A stretch of DNA of 64,000 nt from Sphagnum compactum (lineage: Eukaryota; Bryophyta; Sphagnopsida; Sphagnales): contig OZ234501.1 in NCBI GenBank assembly GCA_965153455.1, positions 6,324,001 to 6,388,000 on the forward strand, given 5' to 3'. This document shows positions 51,701 to 64,000 of this stretch, in pieces. Each line of letters starts with the position of its first letter. The first letter of the stretch is position 1. A program made the translations under genes and the position numbers. A model generated the notes under the pieces. It saw nothing but the letters and a program-made list of their open reading frames with translations, had not been told where the DNA came from and did no database searches.

Positions 51701-53330
51701 CGAAGAGGAATGTTCCTAGCTCTTTGGAGATCTGGGGATACGCCTTTTCAGTCTTCTAAGGATCTGAAATTTCCAGTGTCGGGCAGTTCTTTATTTTTCC
51801 AAAGAAAACACGGGGACTGTGTAGCATGGGTGGGGTTTATGGGTAGGGTATATGGATGCTTGCTCGACGGGTTGGTGGTTCTCAAAGAATCAAAAGACCT
51901 AGTTCTATTTTTCCTCGACTCACACGGTTCTCAAAAGTCGTACATAGAACCTGTTTTCAATCCAACAAGTCTACAAGAAATTAAAGAACCTGGTCATATA
52001 ACCTGCCCAAAGCCGCTGGTTCCCTGCCCAGTTTTTCATGAAAACTGCCCCCCTTGCCTTTGAAATTTTTTGGAAAACATGGAAGAACCAGAGAGGTTCT
52101 TTGAGTTTTTGAAATTTTAAAAACTGGAACCGAGAGGTTTGTTGTTAACAAAATCAAAGAACTGCACAACACTGAAGAAGATTTTATAGGGTTTAGGGTT
52201 TAGATTTTTTAAGGATCACCATTGTAGGCTAGAATGAATGAATGATTGATCTTGGGACCCATTTTGGTAGAATGATGCAAACTCTTAAGTTTCTGGCAAA
52301 AACATCTGACTCCATTGACCTCTAATGAATGAATCATGCTGAGTTAGTCACCTACTACTACTACCTCCCAAAAGATTTGCAAATTGTTTTGGGAGATGAT
52401 GGCTTTGGAGTGGCCTTCTCTTGAACCTACTATGTACAACCTTTCATCCAAAGCAAATGTAACCCAGTCCTCCTCCATGGCTCTTATTAGCTTTTAACCC
52501 CTCAAAACCAACAAGGAGTTTGTCACACACACTGAGTGAGGCCTTGCCATTTACATTAAAAAAAGTATCTTATTAAGGCAAAAGAAGAATTATGAAAACT
52601 CAAATATATTTCACCATGCAAAACAAAATATACCTAATCTTCAAAAAAAATCCTCTAAAAGAAACCAAAATCCTTCAATATATTAGAACTCTATTATAAC
52701 TAATCTCAAGTTTCAACACAAGCCAAAATATTATCTTTCAAAAATCCTCATATAAAAATAAATAGACCTATTATTTATTACCTAGTAGGGGCCCAAATCC
52801 CTCAAGCTACTATACTCTAGAATAATGAATCTAAGCACAATATCCTTGCCTTGGTGGGAAAGGCCAACAAAGGTTGGGTGCATGTCCGTCCGTCCGTATG
52901 TAGGCAACTCAATTTGACAAAGCACAGCTGTGTGCAAGTTTTGATTGCCACTCTACAAAGTTTAGCAACCGCTGTGTTTGTGAAAGCTTGCAAATGACCA
53001 ACCGACCGACCGACCGACCGGTGTGAAAGCTCCGCCGGGCATATTATGGGCCCCTCGGTTGTTGTTGGCACGCGTGAACACAACAAAAATCAAAGAACCC
53101 GAGTTGAGCCCTTAACCCTGGTTCTCACAAAATTGAACAAATGGGTCAAAGAGCCCCACCCTGCGTGAACCGGGTGTCGTTTGCCACGCTTCTTAATTTC
53201 ATCGAGACCCGCCGGTTCTTTGAAAACTTTCCAAAATGGGTCTCTTCCGGGCAGCTCACCATGGTTAGTTTTATGAGGTTTTAGGTTCGCTCGACCACAT
53301 AAAAGAGACCCTCCACAGAGTCAGTCAGGC
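51700..53330. other. GC-richer block with recurrent GGTTCTTTGA motif
   Basis: GGTTCTTTGA-like words on either strand at 51877, 51926, 51981, 52095, 52154, 53090, 53146 and 53214. Also CCGT repeats (52884-52898) and ACCG repeats (52999-53021). The family C element at 52508-52869 lies inside. A 117-codon ORF (51710-52063) crosses the motif cluster and has no known domain. May be a decayed DNA element with subterminal motifs. Confidence 0.4.
52508..52869 (+). mobile_element. family C MITE-like element, copy 3
   Basis: Collinear with copies 1 and 2 and slightly longer. Its 3' terminal repeat is mutated (GGGAAAGGCC instead of GGCAAGGCC) and its left end reads AGGCCTTGCC. Confidence 0.7.
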
Positions 53331-55489
53331 CTTCACCGAATGTTTTCCCTTTCAACTTGATTCGCTTGCGGCACTTTTAAAATTTTATTTACACCCCTGA
53401 ACTCTGACACCTCAAATTCCCCATGTCGGGTATTTCTTCCGTTCTTTTTTTAAAAAAAATTTCTTGCTCTGTTTTCGTATTCTAAAAAGATAGGAAAATT
53501 TTAAATTCACACCTTTTTTGGTTAAATTCACACCCTTCGCGCGTCCGATTTTATGCAAGATATATGGTCACCATTGTACATATGGTGATGCATTCATTAG
53601 TGAGGAGGAGGAGGAGCAATTGGGGGGCTTGCAAGCTCCTCCTTTTCGGGTGTGTTGTAGTATTGTCTGTTGCGGATCTAGTGTCGAAATCAGGCTTTCT
53701 TAAAGTTAAGTTAACCCCCATGTCTTATTTATTTATATATGTAAGAACAGAGCGGAACCGACTGGGTGGACAGACGGACCAACAAAGCCAAAGAGGAGAA
53801 ATCTCTTGTCTTGGCCTTCGGTGGTGTATCACTTTCGGCTCATTCGGCTTTCTTTTTATAATAAACGGTAAGTTGGCAGATGTTGTTTGTGCTGGCTGGC
53901 TGGCTTTGGGCTTTGTCCGCATGTGTAGTAGTAAGCACTCGATAATTTAATTAATTTAATAAATGTGTTCATGCCATGCAAGTTGTGTTTTTTGGTGGGT
54001 ACCCCCCCCCCACAAAGACCTGAAATAAATAAAAATTCTCAATTTCTCAGTGCACAAAATTAAAATTGCTTTCAAGTTTTAGATGATTTTGATAATTTGT
54101 GTATTTTTTATTTGTTGTTTTCTTCACACAAAAATTGGGAATTATTTTGGATTTTTTAAAAAGTGTATGTATATTTGGCTAATTTGATTAACTTTTTGGG
54201 AAGAAAAATCTCCAAATTTTGTTGTATCACACAATTAGTGTTTGGTTGTAGGGGGAGGTTCTTGTACGAGTGTGTTCTCTTGAGGGGAGGGCACCCAAGG
54301 GTGTTCCCGAACCTCAAAGAGAACTCACGAGTACAGGCCGAACTTCTCCTTAGTTAAACAACTCTCTTTTTATTTCCTTTGCTTCCTTGCCATTTCATAG
54401 AAAAGAAATATTTCCATGGGAACGTGGGAGCCTTGTCAAGCCTAGATATGGTTCTCTCCCCCCACCACGCCCCCCCAAAAATAATAAAAAGCATGCTTTG
54501 TCATGCATCTATTTGGCCCCCTCCCCTCCTTTACAAGTAATAATATACATGCAAGTTGAACCTATGATGATGGCCAAGCAATAAAAATAATGGGATGAGA
54601 ACGAGGTGCTATTGGGAACGCCTTTGGGAACAAACACATTGGGAACTTGAGGAGGGGACCATTTTGGGAACCTGATGGAGACATCTTGGGATCTCGAAGG
54701 GAACACATTGGGAACAGACCCCAAAAAACCAAAACTCTGATTGGTGTCATAGGTACTTGGTGAGATTTTGTGCATTCATTTCATTTGTTGCAAAATTTGG
54801 AGCTCACAATTTTTAAAGGTTTGTTCTGAATTTCCCTGATTTTTTTGGGGGTCTAGAAATCTCCAAAATTATGAGAAATTATTTGGGGTTTTTGTCTCAC
54901 TGAGCTGACAATGGATTGAGCAAGCTCTCATTGTTTTGGCTAGATGAAATACACACTTGAGTTGAGGAAGGGTGCCATATATGGAAAATACACCATATTA
55001 CCCACATGACATTCATGTGAAAGTAATTTGAAAATAGGAAAGTCTGACAAAGTAGATTAACTTTATGAACATGAATTTCAAAAGGCACTCAAGTTGAAGG
55101 TTTACAAGAGTGTATGTAGCCAACTCCTTCATGGCACCAAAAGACAAACACATATTGGACACCACCAAGAAGTTGAATTGTTGAATTGGAGCTATGAACG
55201 TGGTATACCAACCATGAAATGTATTATGCTTACACAAACATAATCAAAATCTTTTGCTTGTGGGCTTGGGAAGCCACTATTTTGATGTATTCCCAAACAC
55301 CTTGGATAAAGGAGTATTTTTTGCTATGTTATGAAATAATGGAACATTTTCACTTAAATTAATCTAATTTGCGCATATTTTATATTTATTCTCATAGTGC
55401 ATTGTAAGCAACGTATTCATATTTAAATAAATTATAGTTTTTACTTTCTAATGAATTAGTTTGCACCTTATATTTTCTTTGCACACCAT
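53331..55489. other. spacer without recognisable genes
   Basis: Short ORFs only. At 54605-54720 GGGAAC recurs five or more times, with TTGGGAACCTGATGGAGAC and CATCTTGGG, resembling one unit of the 34-bp minisatellite at 16 kb. The DNA just before 55490 may hold more LINE sequence too decayed to read. Confidence 0.4.
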
Positions 55490-58400
55490 TTGGAAAAAAA
55501 ATTGGAATTAACTTCCCTAGGACTTAGTGTCTTCAAATAAAAGATATACCCTTTTGCCCAATGACATTGTTAAATGTGTCATACAAATTTTTTTTGGGGG
55601 GCTAAAACTCTCCATCTAAGATGATAGGTTATTGTTATGGAGGTGATTAGTATAGACCAACCTGCATTTCTCCCCCTAGGTTCATTCTAGACAATGTTCT
55701 CATGGCACAAGAACTATAGATTGGGCTAAGTGTATTAATTAATCTCTAGTTTTCCTCAAATTGGATTTTGCAAAGACATTATAAGATGAGTTAAGACTTT
55801 ATGTTTAGGGCTAGTGATAAAGATAGGTATGGCAATGGAGTTTGTTGAGATGGTAAAATTGTTGTTAAAGGTTTCAATCTACTTTCATGAGACTATCATT
55901 AATCCTTTCACAATTGGAAGAGGAGTGAGGCAAGCGTGTCCTTTAGTCCCTAATTTTTTCATCATCATGTGGGAGGTGTTGAACTTCATGACAGAGGAAG
56001 TTGTCAAATTGAAAAACATAAAAGGAATGATCCTACTTGGAGGAACAATGCAATAAACCATTTCTCAATATGTAGATGGTACAACATTTTTTTGTAAGAA
56101 AGAAGGAGAACTTGTGGAATGTATTCAGTATGTTTCAACTTTTCTCACTCATTACTAGCTTAAAAAATTGATTGGGAGAATCGTGGTTTATTGGAACTAC
56201 AAAAGGAGATAGAAGAAACCAAAGTGTACAAAAGCTTTTCGATGAAGTGTGTTAATGAAGGGGAGTTGTCCCATTTGGATTTGGCATAAACATGAAAAAA
56301 GGTGGATGCTTTTTAATTTGAAAAATTTAGAAGAAACTTAAGCACTGAAATACAATAATTTTCCATTAACTAGTCATGTAGTGATTGTAAACTTAGTACC
56401 AGCATCAACTTTATGGTTCATTACGAACTTATGGGGTGGGTGGGGAGATGAAGAAGGTGATAAGGAAATGTAAATATCTCCTATGAAATTTTTTATGAGT
56501 AGGGGGAGAACATCATGCCAAAACCAAGGTCAATTGGTTTGATTGTTGTGCACATAAGGGTGTCAATGGAGGTCTGAATTTGATAGGCCCATAAGAAGCA
56601 TTTTTTGCCTTGTTGTTCAAATGGATTATCTCAACATTCAACCTAGGGGACTTGAACCATAAATTTCTTCTATGTTACAAATTGTTTCATTGTATGCTCT
56701 TTAGTCACAAAAAATGGATTCTTGACATTAATCGGGTTATGGTCAAAGACCATTTTTGTTCTTTGAAATTTAAGGTTTGGGGGATGATTGGGAAAACTTG
56801 GAAGTGCATGGTGGAAAAGCTTTGCTTCTTTCTTCTTCATTCAATTAAATATATATAAAGCATGTGAACTTATGGTGGCAATTTACCTTCAAAGATGGTG
56901 AGTTTGAGATTTCCATTCTTGAAGTTCAAAATTTACATAAATTAAGGTTAAACATTGTAGGAAACTTATGGAAGTGTTAAAACAAAACCTCCAACCAGGG
57001 GACGAAACAAAAAATTTAATTTCTTATAGAAGAAAAAGAACATATTTGCAAGAATGGGTTGAAGAGCTCATGGAATTGATTCAAGAAACAATTTGTGATA
57101 AGTGGTTGGGGATTTATGACAATGCACCTATAAACCCAATTAGGGTTATCTACTATACCAAAAAAAATCAAAATATAGTATAGATAACGCAATTCGAAGG
57201 AGGTTGACTTGGTTTTAAGTCAAATTCTTATTTATGTGGTTAGCAAACATTCAAGGTTGCTTTAACTATTGCATGACCATGACAAGTTCATGGGTGTTTT
57301 AAAGAGAGTAAGAGTTTATACTATAATAAGTGCTCCAAGATTGTCATTTAAACTATTCTATGGTGTTTTTGATGATTTGACATTTGATTATAAATAATGA
57401 TCGGTGGAATGGGTAAGAAAATTTGATGAGGTATAACACAAAACAAAGGAATATGGGAATAGGTTCTCTAGCAAAATTTCCAACTAAAATGGAAAGATGT
57501 TTGGAGGAAACAAAAATCTATGAAGGATTCTAAGTTTACATCAAGCACTCAAAGTCAACATTTGGCAAACTAAAGCAAACCATAAGATACTTATGGAACG
57601 CCCCTCTTATGACTTTGTGATTTATAATTTTGTCATGCACCAATTTGAATAATGCCCAAGAATAATTAAGACATGGGAGCTAATTTTCACATTCTTGTAT
57701 CATCTCAAGTAGCTTTCACACTTTAACTATGTTCAAAAGGCTCTAGATGTGGAACAATGTATGTTCAACAAGTGACTACTTAGCAAGGTAAATAGGTTTA
57801 GCTCTTTATGATCTTATTAAACAAGGTGTAATTTTTTAGCCATATGGATTAAAGAAATGATTGGGTGTTTAATAACAATAAATGGCACATGATGTTAAGT
57901 TAAGGAAAGTTGTGTGGCAAGGTCTGATTGATTGTAGTGAATTAGAATGGGAACATGTTCTCCAACAAATCAATTGAAAAGGAGAGCAAAATTTTAAGAA
58001 TTTTCAACATAGTTTGAAATCTTCATCATGTGGTTAGTGTGTGTGTGATGGCTAGAAGGTTAGGTGGTGTTATCAACCATTCATTGATGGTAATGTTTGT
58101 TGAAGGATATGCAATTTTGGTTGATCAAGGTTGGGTGTCCCATTAATTCTTCTTTTTGCTTGCATTTGTTCCTCTTTGCAATGGATCTTTTGCATTTGTT
58201 CCCAAAGAATAAAAGTATACCCCTCACAATAATATTGTCAACCAACATCAACGTTATGTGACAAATTGGACATTGGTTAAGGTGGTGATTATGAGGGTGG
58301 GTTACAAACTAATTGGCATGAAAAAATGAATTCATTTATATGTAGAAATTGTTTTATCAACCCATTGCATCTATTGACCAAGGACATAGTTCATGTTCTA

Positions 58401-59640
58401 GACCTAGTCAAGAGGAACAATGTTTTAGTATTGATTAAGGATGTCCATTTACTGATAGAAAATGTGACCAATTGAAAATTAGGAAATGAAGGAAACAAAA
58501 ATAATGATTTGAACTTTGCCCACCAAATGTTAATGAAGATTTATAAAAGAAATAAATAATTAGATTTGCCACCTACTTTTTTTAATGATAAAACTTTGAT
58601 AATTTTATTACAAACGAAAAATTAAAATTAAAAATATTAAAAATATATATGACATTGGGTGGGAAATGGATGACTTTATTCCATCACAACATTGTGAAGC
58701 AACAAATATAGAAAAACTTAACATGGTGGGTCTATAAAAGGAATTTCAAACTGCCATCAACCAAAGTTCTAAATTTTTATATTAATATATTAAGAATATG
58801 TTTAATATGTAAATTAAACATAAATTGCATATCTAACAATATGTTGCAAGATAATTGGTTGGAATTATGTTCATTACGAAAGTTTATCTATGTTAATATA
58901 TTGTGTTCATGGACACAATAGACCCCCCCCTCTCCCCCCCTTTTGTTTTCAAATCATGACCTACATTAGATGTTGATATTTAAGGGGGGTTACAAGGGTT
59001 TGAATCCTTTATGAACAACCAAACAACATGGTGGGGAAACATTATTTTCCAATTTATTGCCATTTTTGGAAGGCATTATATAATAAAAACTTGGGATCTA
59101 CACTACTACGCGCTACATATGATGATCTCTAATCAATTGTGAAAAAAATGAATTGATTTTGTGAAAAAATAAAATCCATTTGAATGAAAATATTGAATGA
59201 CATTGGATGCACCTTAAATTGAGTTCATATTTAATCTAATTGGATTCATATTTAATTGAAGTAAATTTAAAATTTTAATTGAATTCAAACACATTGATTG
59301 GAGTTTGAATTGAATTGAAATTCCAATTCAATTCAACAATTGAATTAAAGCTCAATTGTATTGAATTCAAATTCTAATGACAAGGATAATCATAATTGGT
59401 TTAATGTGGGCATGACCTAAGCTTGGTCGACAACAAAATTGCATTCAAACAACACCAACAATGATGAAAGATGGGCAACAACAACAAAATGAGAATTCTA
59501 ATAAGGATGTTCTTTTTAAGCAAGAGGGGACTATAAGAAGTTGAGTGTTCAAGGCCCTATATACAATGTTGGAGGACACCAAGGACATCAAAAAGTACAT
59601 AAGGGACATTACAAGCACTTGGGTCCAAAGTATTTTATAT
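55490..59640 (+). mobile_element. decayed LINE with reverse-transcriptase remnant
   Basis: RT motifs appear in order but in shifting frames: TLLNVSYK (about 55565), RFILDNVLMAQEL (from 55678), VFLKLDFAK (from 55749), KIGMAMEFVEMVKLLLK and GVRQACPL (55814-55950), then YVDGTTFF (from 56069) where active enzymes have YADD. These are the usual blocks of plant LINE reverse transcriptases. The second catalytic Asp is Gly and there are stop codons and frameshifts, so it is dead. Downstream, GGLNLIGP, a stop, then EAFFALLFKWI near 56570-56630 resembles the post-RT region. No endonuclease ORF was recognised upstream, and the 5' limit is uncertain. Confidence 0.75.
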
Positions 59641-61374
59641 CTTATATTTTTTTGAACCAAAGGTTGTTGGGAAGTGTGGTAGTAAATACATTGAGGGATG
59701 TTGGTAGGAAAAACATTGGGAAGGCCCAATTAAAAACTATGAAATTTTTTTAAATTTTGTTTTGAAATGTTTTTACTTATTGACATGGAACCTTCCAGAT
59801 AAAATAATTATTCAACATTGAAAATGTTGAACTTGCCATGAAAATATTTGAAGTAAATTTTTTTAATTCAATTTTCCATTTTATTTAATTGCTCAACATA
59901 TTGGGTTTGTAGTTTCAACCCTTTGGAGTTTACCAAAAGGATTTGGTTTATGAAGGTATTAACAAATTGCGCTAGGTCTTGGTTTAGTTCAAAGTTCCCT
60001 CTTCGTTTAAGTTGTTTTCACTTCCGTTTAACATACTAACTAGAAAATTCCACATGTTTATTCAATTTTTCTTGGGCCTTCCTTTACCATCATGTTTGAA
60101 TAATAATAAAACAACTTGATAAGAAAAACTTCCAACACCCACCCTTAATAATTCCTTTTTATGTCTTTACTTATCTTTTAAAAAAATTAGATTATCATTA
60201 AAAGTTAAAACTAAATATGCATTAAATTCTTCAAGCACAAAACAACTTATAAACAACAAACCAACATGATAAATGGATGGTTGAGTGATTCATTTTTTGA
60301 AAAAAATAGTTTAATACACAAAGTCCATTTTATAATGTTAAATTGATAATTTGATTTGGTATAATTGGTTAAATAGTAATAAAATCCATGTATCAAAAGC
60401 AATAAGGAGAGATTCCAAAAATAGGCACTTGTGAAAAAGGGAATTTTTTTTGAAGAAAAATAATAACTTTAAGAACTTATGAAAATATGGTTCAATTTTG
60501 GCCATCCAAAATTTCCTAGTACTTTGCAATTTGATTGTGATTTTTTAGGGAATTTTTTTGCACAAAATTTGATTAATATCATGATATGTCGCATACTAAG
60601 TCATTATATGGGATGTGGAATGAATGTCAATATGAACTTTTCAATGTTTAATTATTCTAGTTGACTAACTGGTTCACATGTATGAACTTCAAAAGTCCAT
60701 TGAAAAAGGTGAATGTAATTTTACAAAAACTAATTACACATACATGTTTTCATAATTAGACTATTAAGCTATAACCAAATCCCAATACACAATTTTAAGA
60801 TTATATGATTTGGTAGGTTTCATTGAAACAAAATGGGTACTACAAAAACCCAAAAAATGTCACAAAAATGAGCCATTCATTTGTGGATACTTTGCACAAC
60901 TCTCCCACAAACCTCCTTCCCCCTTTTTTTATTGCCTTTTTCAAAATCCTAGATAACACCAATTCCTTCAAGTCTATCCTCCAACCAACCTCTTAAATCC
61001 AAACCAACAAAGTTCTTTTCCAAAAGCCATCTTCATGTGCCTCCCTTCAAGTTTCTTATTCATGTGGGATGGAAAAAAAGAACTTCAATAGATGTAAATG
61101 AAGTAAAATGACGTATGTTTTTAACATACCAATCTAACCATACATGATGAATCATTAACTTTATCAAGTCTTGTGTCTAGGTTGTTGATCAAAAAGGTTG
61201 ATTTATATAATTTATTTTTATATTTCTTTCCACATGCTAATATGAAGGTTGGCACCATTTGAGGCCAAATGATTCTTGGATGAAAATGGTGTAATGTTTT
61301 GACAATTGTTGATTTTAAGGTTCCTATGTTGTGTATTTTTTGTGGAAACTTCTATCAACATAGTGAAAAATTAA
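59641..61374. other. AT-rich spacer without recognisable genes
   Basis: No ORF with known motif and no clear repeat structure seen. Confidence 0.4.
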
Positions 61375-61560
61375 GGGTTTTTGGGGTCACTAGTTGCCTA
61401 ATTTTGAAAAACCAAACTTAAATAAAATTTTATAATTTTTAAAAAAAAAACCTATATTAAATTCTAACATGTAGCAAAATGTAAAAGGAAATCTTCAAAA
61501 TCTTTAATGTTAATAGCCAAATTCTTCTAATTTGTCTTATACATGATCACCATTTCAACA
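61375..61560 (+). repeat. dispersed repeat family E, copy c
   Basis: Starts TTTTTGGGGTCACTAGTTGCC, then ACATGTAGCAAAATGTAAAA, then ATAGCCAAATTCTTCTAATTT and TGATCACC. Weaker match than copies a and b. Confidence 0.35.
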
Positions 61561-61739
61561 ACATCACAAAATTGGAAAAAACAACATTATTCCTATGGTG
61601 AACAATCATATAAGATGATCGATATAATGATACACGACCAATCAACTAGGTTTCAAATTTCAATAATATGTTGAATGTTTTGATTTGGTCATGTGCTTTG
61701 TCTTTGTGAACGCCTTTACCAACCCAAAAAATAATTATT

Positions 61740-61972
61740 GGAAAAAATTAGCCAATTTTTTAAAAACAATTTACAAGTTCAAAAATGAAGTGATTTTTCC
61801 ACTTTCAATTACCGAAATTTGAAAAGAAATCATAAACATCACCAAACTTCTAGATTTTGTTCCAATAGGTAGCGAAAAATATAAAAATATGTTTTTTGAA
61901 GAAAAAAAACATATTCTTCTTTAGCCAAGACAAATTTAGCTAAATCTTCCTATGGGTGATCACCACTTTGGT
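61740..61972 (+). repeat. dispersed repeat family E, copy d
   Basis: Has AATAGGTAGCGAAAAATATA, then TTTAGCTAAATCTTCCTA and GGGTGATCACCAC. It follows copy c by about 180 bp in the same orientation. Confidence 0.45.
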
Positions 61973-63890
61973 TACATTACAAAATTGACAAAGAAACCAT
62001 TGCATCCCAACTTCCAAGCATAGGAATAGGTATGGATGTGCTAAGAGAAAGAGAAAGAAAAGGGGGGGAGGGGTGTGGGGAACATTTTAGGTCAAACAAG
62101 TATACAAGTTCAGTACTATAGATCTCTTCTATTGTCAATGAGCAAAGAAATCTTTGAAAGCTAACTTGAGCTTCCATGATTATGTATGGTAGGCCATGTG
62201 AGAGTTCATTTGGGCCCTTATTCAGGCATTGCTTTTCTTGAAGGTGGGGCAATGTTTCTATTTGGTTGGGGGACGACATAGTTGAGGACCCCTCCAAATA
62301 GATCTGTGAACAAGGCTTCTTTGCACATATAAAACAGAAGGAGGAATTTGATTAGCTTTAATTTTTGAGGAGAAAACACTAAAATAACAAAGGTAATTGT
62401 CATGCAAAAATATTTTAAAAAAGTGTTAGATTGAGTGGCATTTGGGCATCCAATCTATGTGTAACAAGCAATGCCACCAAACAACCAAAAATCAATTCAA
62501 TTGATAGACCAAGAAAGCTAATATATAAGTCCTTAATGGTTTTCCCAAATGCAACCATATGAACAAATTTGTAGGGTCAATTGTCCCATTCTACCAGAAT
62601 TGTTTTTAATCAATTTCTCCAAACAACTTGGTCATTGTTCTTCACAAAAAACACACACACACAACTTAAAACACATGCCCAACAACACAACAATTTGGTG
62701 GTTGGGTGGGGTTGACAATTGCACAATTCTTAGCCAAAACTTGCTTAACCCCTAAGCCCATCTCCATGGGCAGCAATTTTAAGGGTGCGTACATAGTAAA
62801 ATGGATGAAGTTTAGGCGCATGCACACTAACTAATTGGATGAGGTAGACAATGATAGAGACCCACATACTAGGTGTGGGTGGAGATTGGTTTTCACCTTG
62901 GCAATGGTAAAGGATAGGTCCGTAGGTAGGTAGGTAATTTGGATGTAGCTAGGACATAGTTTGGATGTAGGGATAATATGTGGCTATGAGGTACCAAGTA
63001 GATGCATGTAGATGGTAAGTATATAAATAACGGCTAGTGGGTTGTTCGGAGGTAAAAAGTAAAAATAGCATCCAAGCTCCATGGTTAGCTATGGAATTGG
63101 AACCCAACGAAAATATCTTTCCTATCCATCCACCATCCATCCCTCTTGTGCCACACATGAATGTGTAATGACGATTGAGGATGCTTCCATCCTCATGAAG
63201 TATTTGAGGCTTTGAATGGTTTACTCTAGTCATGTTTCCCCTACCCCCCCCTCTAGCCCCCAACTCTTCCTATTGTACACTCTTTCATATCAAACAAAGG
63301 TTTCTAGCTGCCTCACAATTTACTTCTTGATAAAAAAGAGAAGTATACCTACCAAGTTATTAGTTTAATGGTCAAAGTAATTTATATATTTTTAAATGCA
63401 GAGTTTTTGAGGTGGGATGGTGGGTTTAAATCCCCAAAGGTCATATAAACATTCAAGAATCGTGCTATATAATTTGGCAACCTACTGAAACCTATTTGTC
63501 TATATATGGCAAATTCAGAAAAGAATTCCTCAAAATATGGCAAACTTCAACAGATTTTTCACAAAAAAGTCTTTTCTTTGTGGAGTCATCGCACTGGATA
63601 ATTTGTGTTTGTTGCCAAGTGATGAAAGTCTGCCACTACCCACACAAAAAATGCTGTTTAAGATCCATAACAAATGGAGTGGATATTTGAAATAGGTGAA
63701 CATCAAATCATTTGCCTCCCATTATCTAATTTTCGAGCTTCAAGTAAATTCTAAGTCTTTGAGTGGGTTCTAAGTTACTAGGCATTTTTATATAGGTGTG
63801 GTTGAAGACTAATCTACCTATTTATTTCCAAAGACCTAAGTTACGTATATGTTTTTAAGGTGTTGTAGTGTTAAACCAAGTGAGTGCTTG
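61973..63890. other. spacer without recognisable genes
   Basis: Contains a GTAGGTAGGTAGGTAA run (about 62920-62936) and a CCATCCACCATCCATCC run (about 63125-63143). Small ORFs have no recognised motif. Confidence 0.4.
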
Positions 63891-63918
63891 GTTTAGGGTT
63901 TAGGGTTTAGGGTTTAGG
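63891..63918 (+). repeat. interstitial plant telomere repeat
   Basis: About four tandem TTTAGGG units (GTTTAGGG, TTTAGGG, TTTAGGG, TTTAGG). Shorter related tracts lie at 47772-47789, 50493-50513 and 52186-52203. The exact plant heptamer supports a land-plant origin. Confidence 0.9.
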
Positions 63919-64000
63919 TCCCTGAATGGCAAGTTCTTTGTCCTTCCAAGATATGTTTCTTATGGGTTGGAGAATTGGGTATAAACCAGTGTTGGGTTTA

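Noticed and set aside
51710-52063. 117-codon plus-strand ORF
   Set aside because: Crosses the GGTTCT motif cluster, has no recognisable domain, and an overlapping minus-strand ORF is as good; probably chance in GC-richer DNA.

Overview
This is nuclear DNA from a land plant. The evidence is a split gene with GT-AG introns encoding a plant-specific BTB-NPH3 protein, plant-type TTTAGGG telomere-like tracts, and GA/CT-rich leader DNA next to the gene. Only one convincing protein-coding gene occurs in 64 kb. The rest is strongly AT-rich and full of old, decayed repeats, which suggests a large, gene-poor genome. A fern or another non-angiosperm vascular plant is my guess, but the sequence does not fix the lineage.

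Layout. 1-7.3 kb: AT-rich spacer with short tandem arrays (45-bp and 39-bp units), a dispersed repeat (family E) and a 125-bp tandem duplication. 8.5-12.6 kb: an apparently intact six-exon gene on the minus strand for a 655-residue NPH3/RPT2-like protein closest to the NPY (NAKED PINS IN YUC) clade. 12.6-15.0 kb: its upstream DNA, clearly less AT-rich, with a (GA)n tract, a (CT)n tract and a G-rich stretch. 15.1-17.1 kb: minisatellites (34-bp and 32-bp units) and a perfect 11-bp hairpin. 17-26 kb: AT-rich spacer with degenerate arrays. 26.5-28.9 kb: three copies of one element of about 0.65 kb (family B), the first inverted. 30.4-37.7 kb: LINE fragments and a possible non-autonomous DNA transposon. 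39.9-42.8 kb: a large foldback (inverted-repeat) structure made largely of degenerate TAGGTTATT-type repeats. 45.5-52.9 kb: three copies of a MITE-like element (family C), one inserted in a 65-bp satellite array. 51.7-53.3 kb: a GC-richer stretch with a recurring GGTTCTTTGA motif. 55.5-59.6 kb: a longer, inactivated LINE in the opposite orientation to the 34.5-37.7 kb copy. 59.6-64 kb: AT-rich spacer ending in telomere-like repeats.

The gene does not appear to work with any neighbour here. NPY/NRL proteins are adaptors at the plasma membrane in auxin-transport and phototropism signalling. The remaining content is best read as repeat biology: 5'-truncated LINEs, non-autonomous elements and palindromes that could give hairpin RNA. 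No tRNA, rRNA or CRISPR was recognised. All repeat boundaries were read by eye and may be off by tens of bases.
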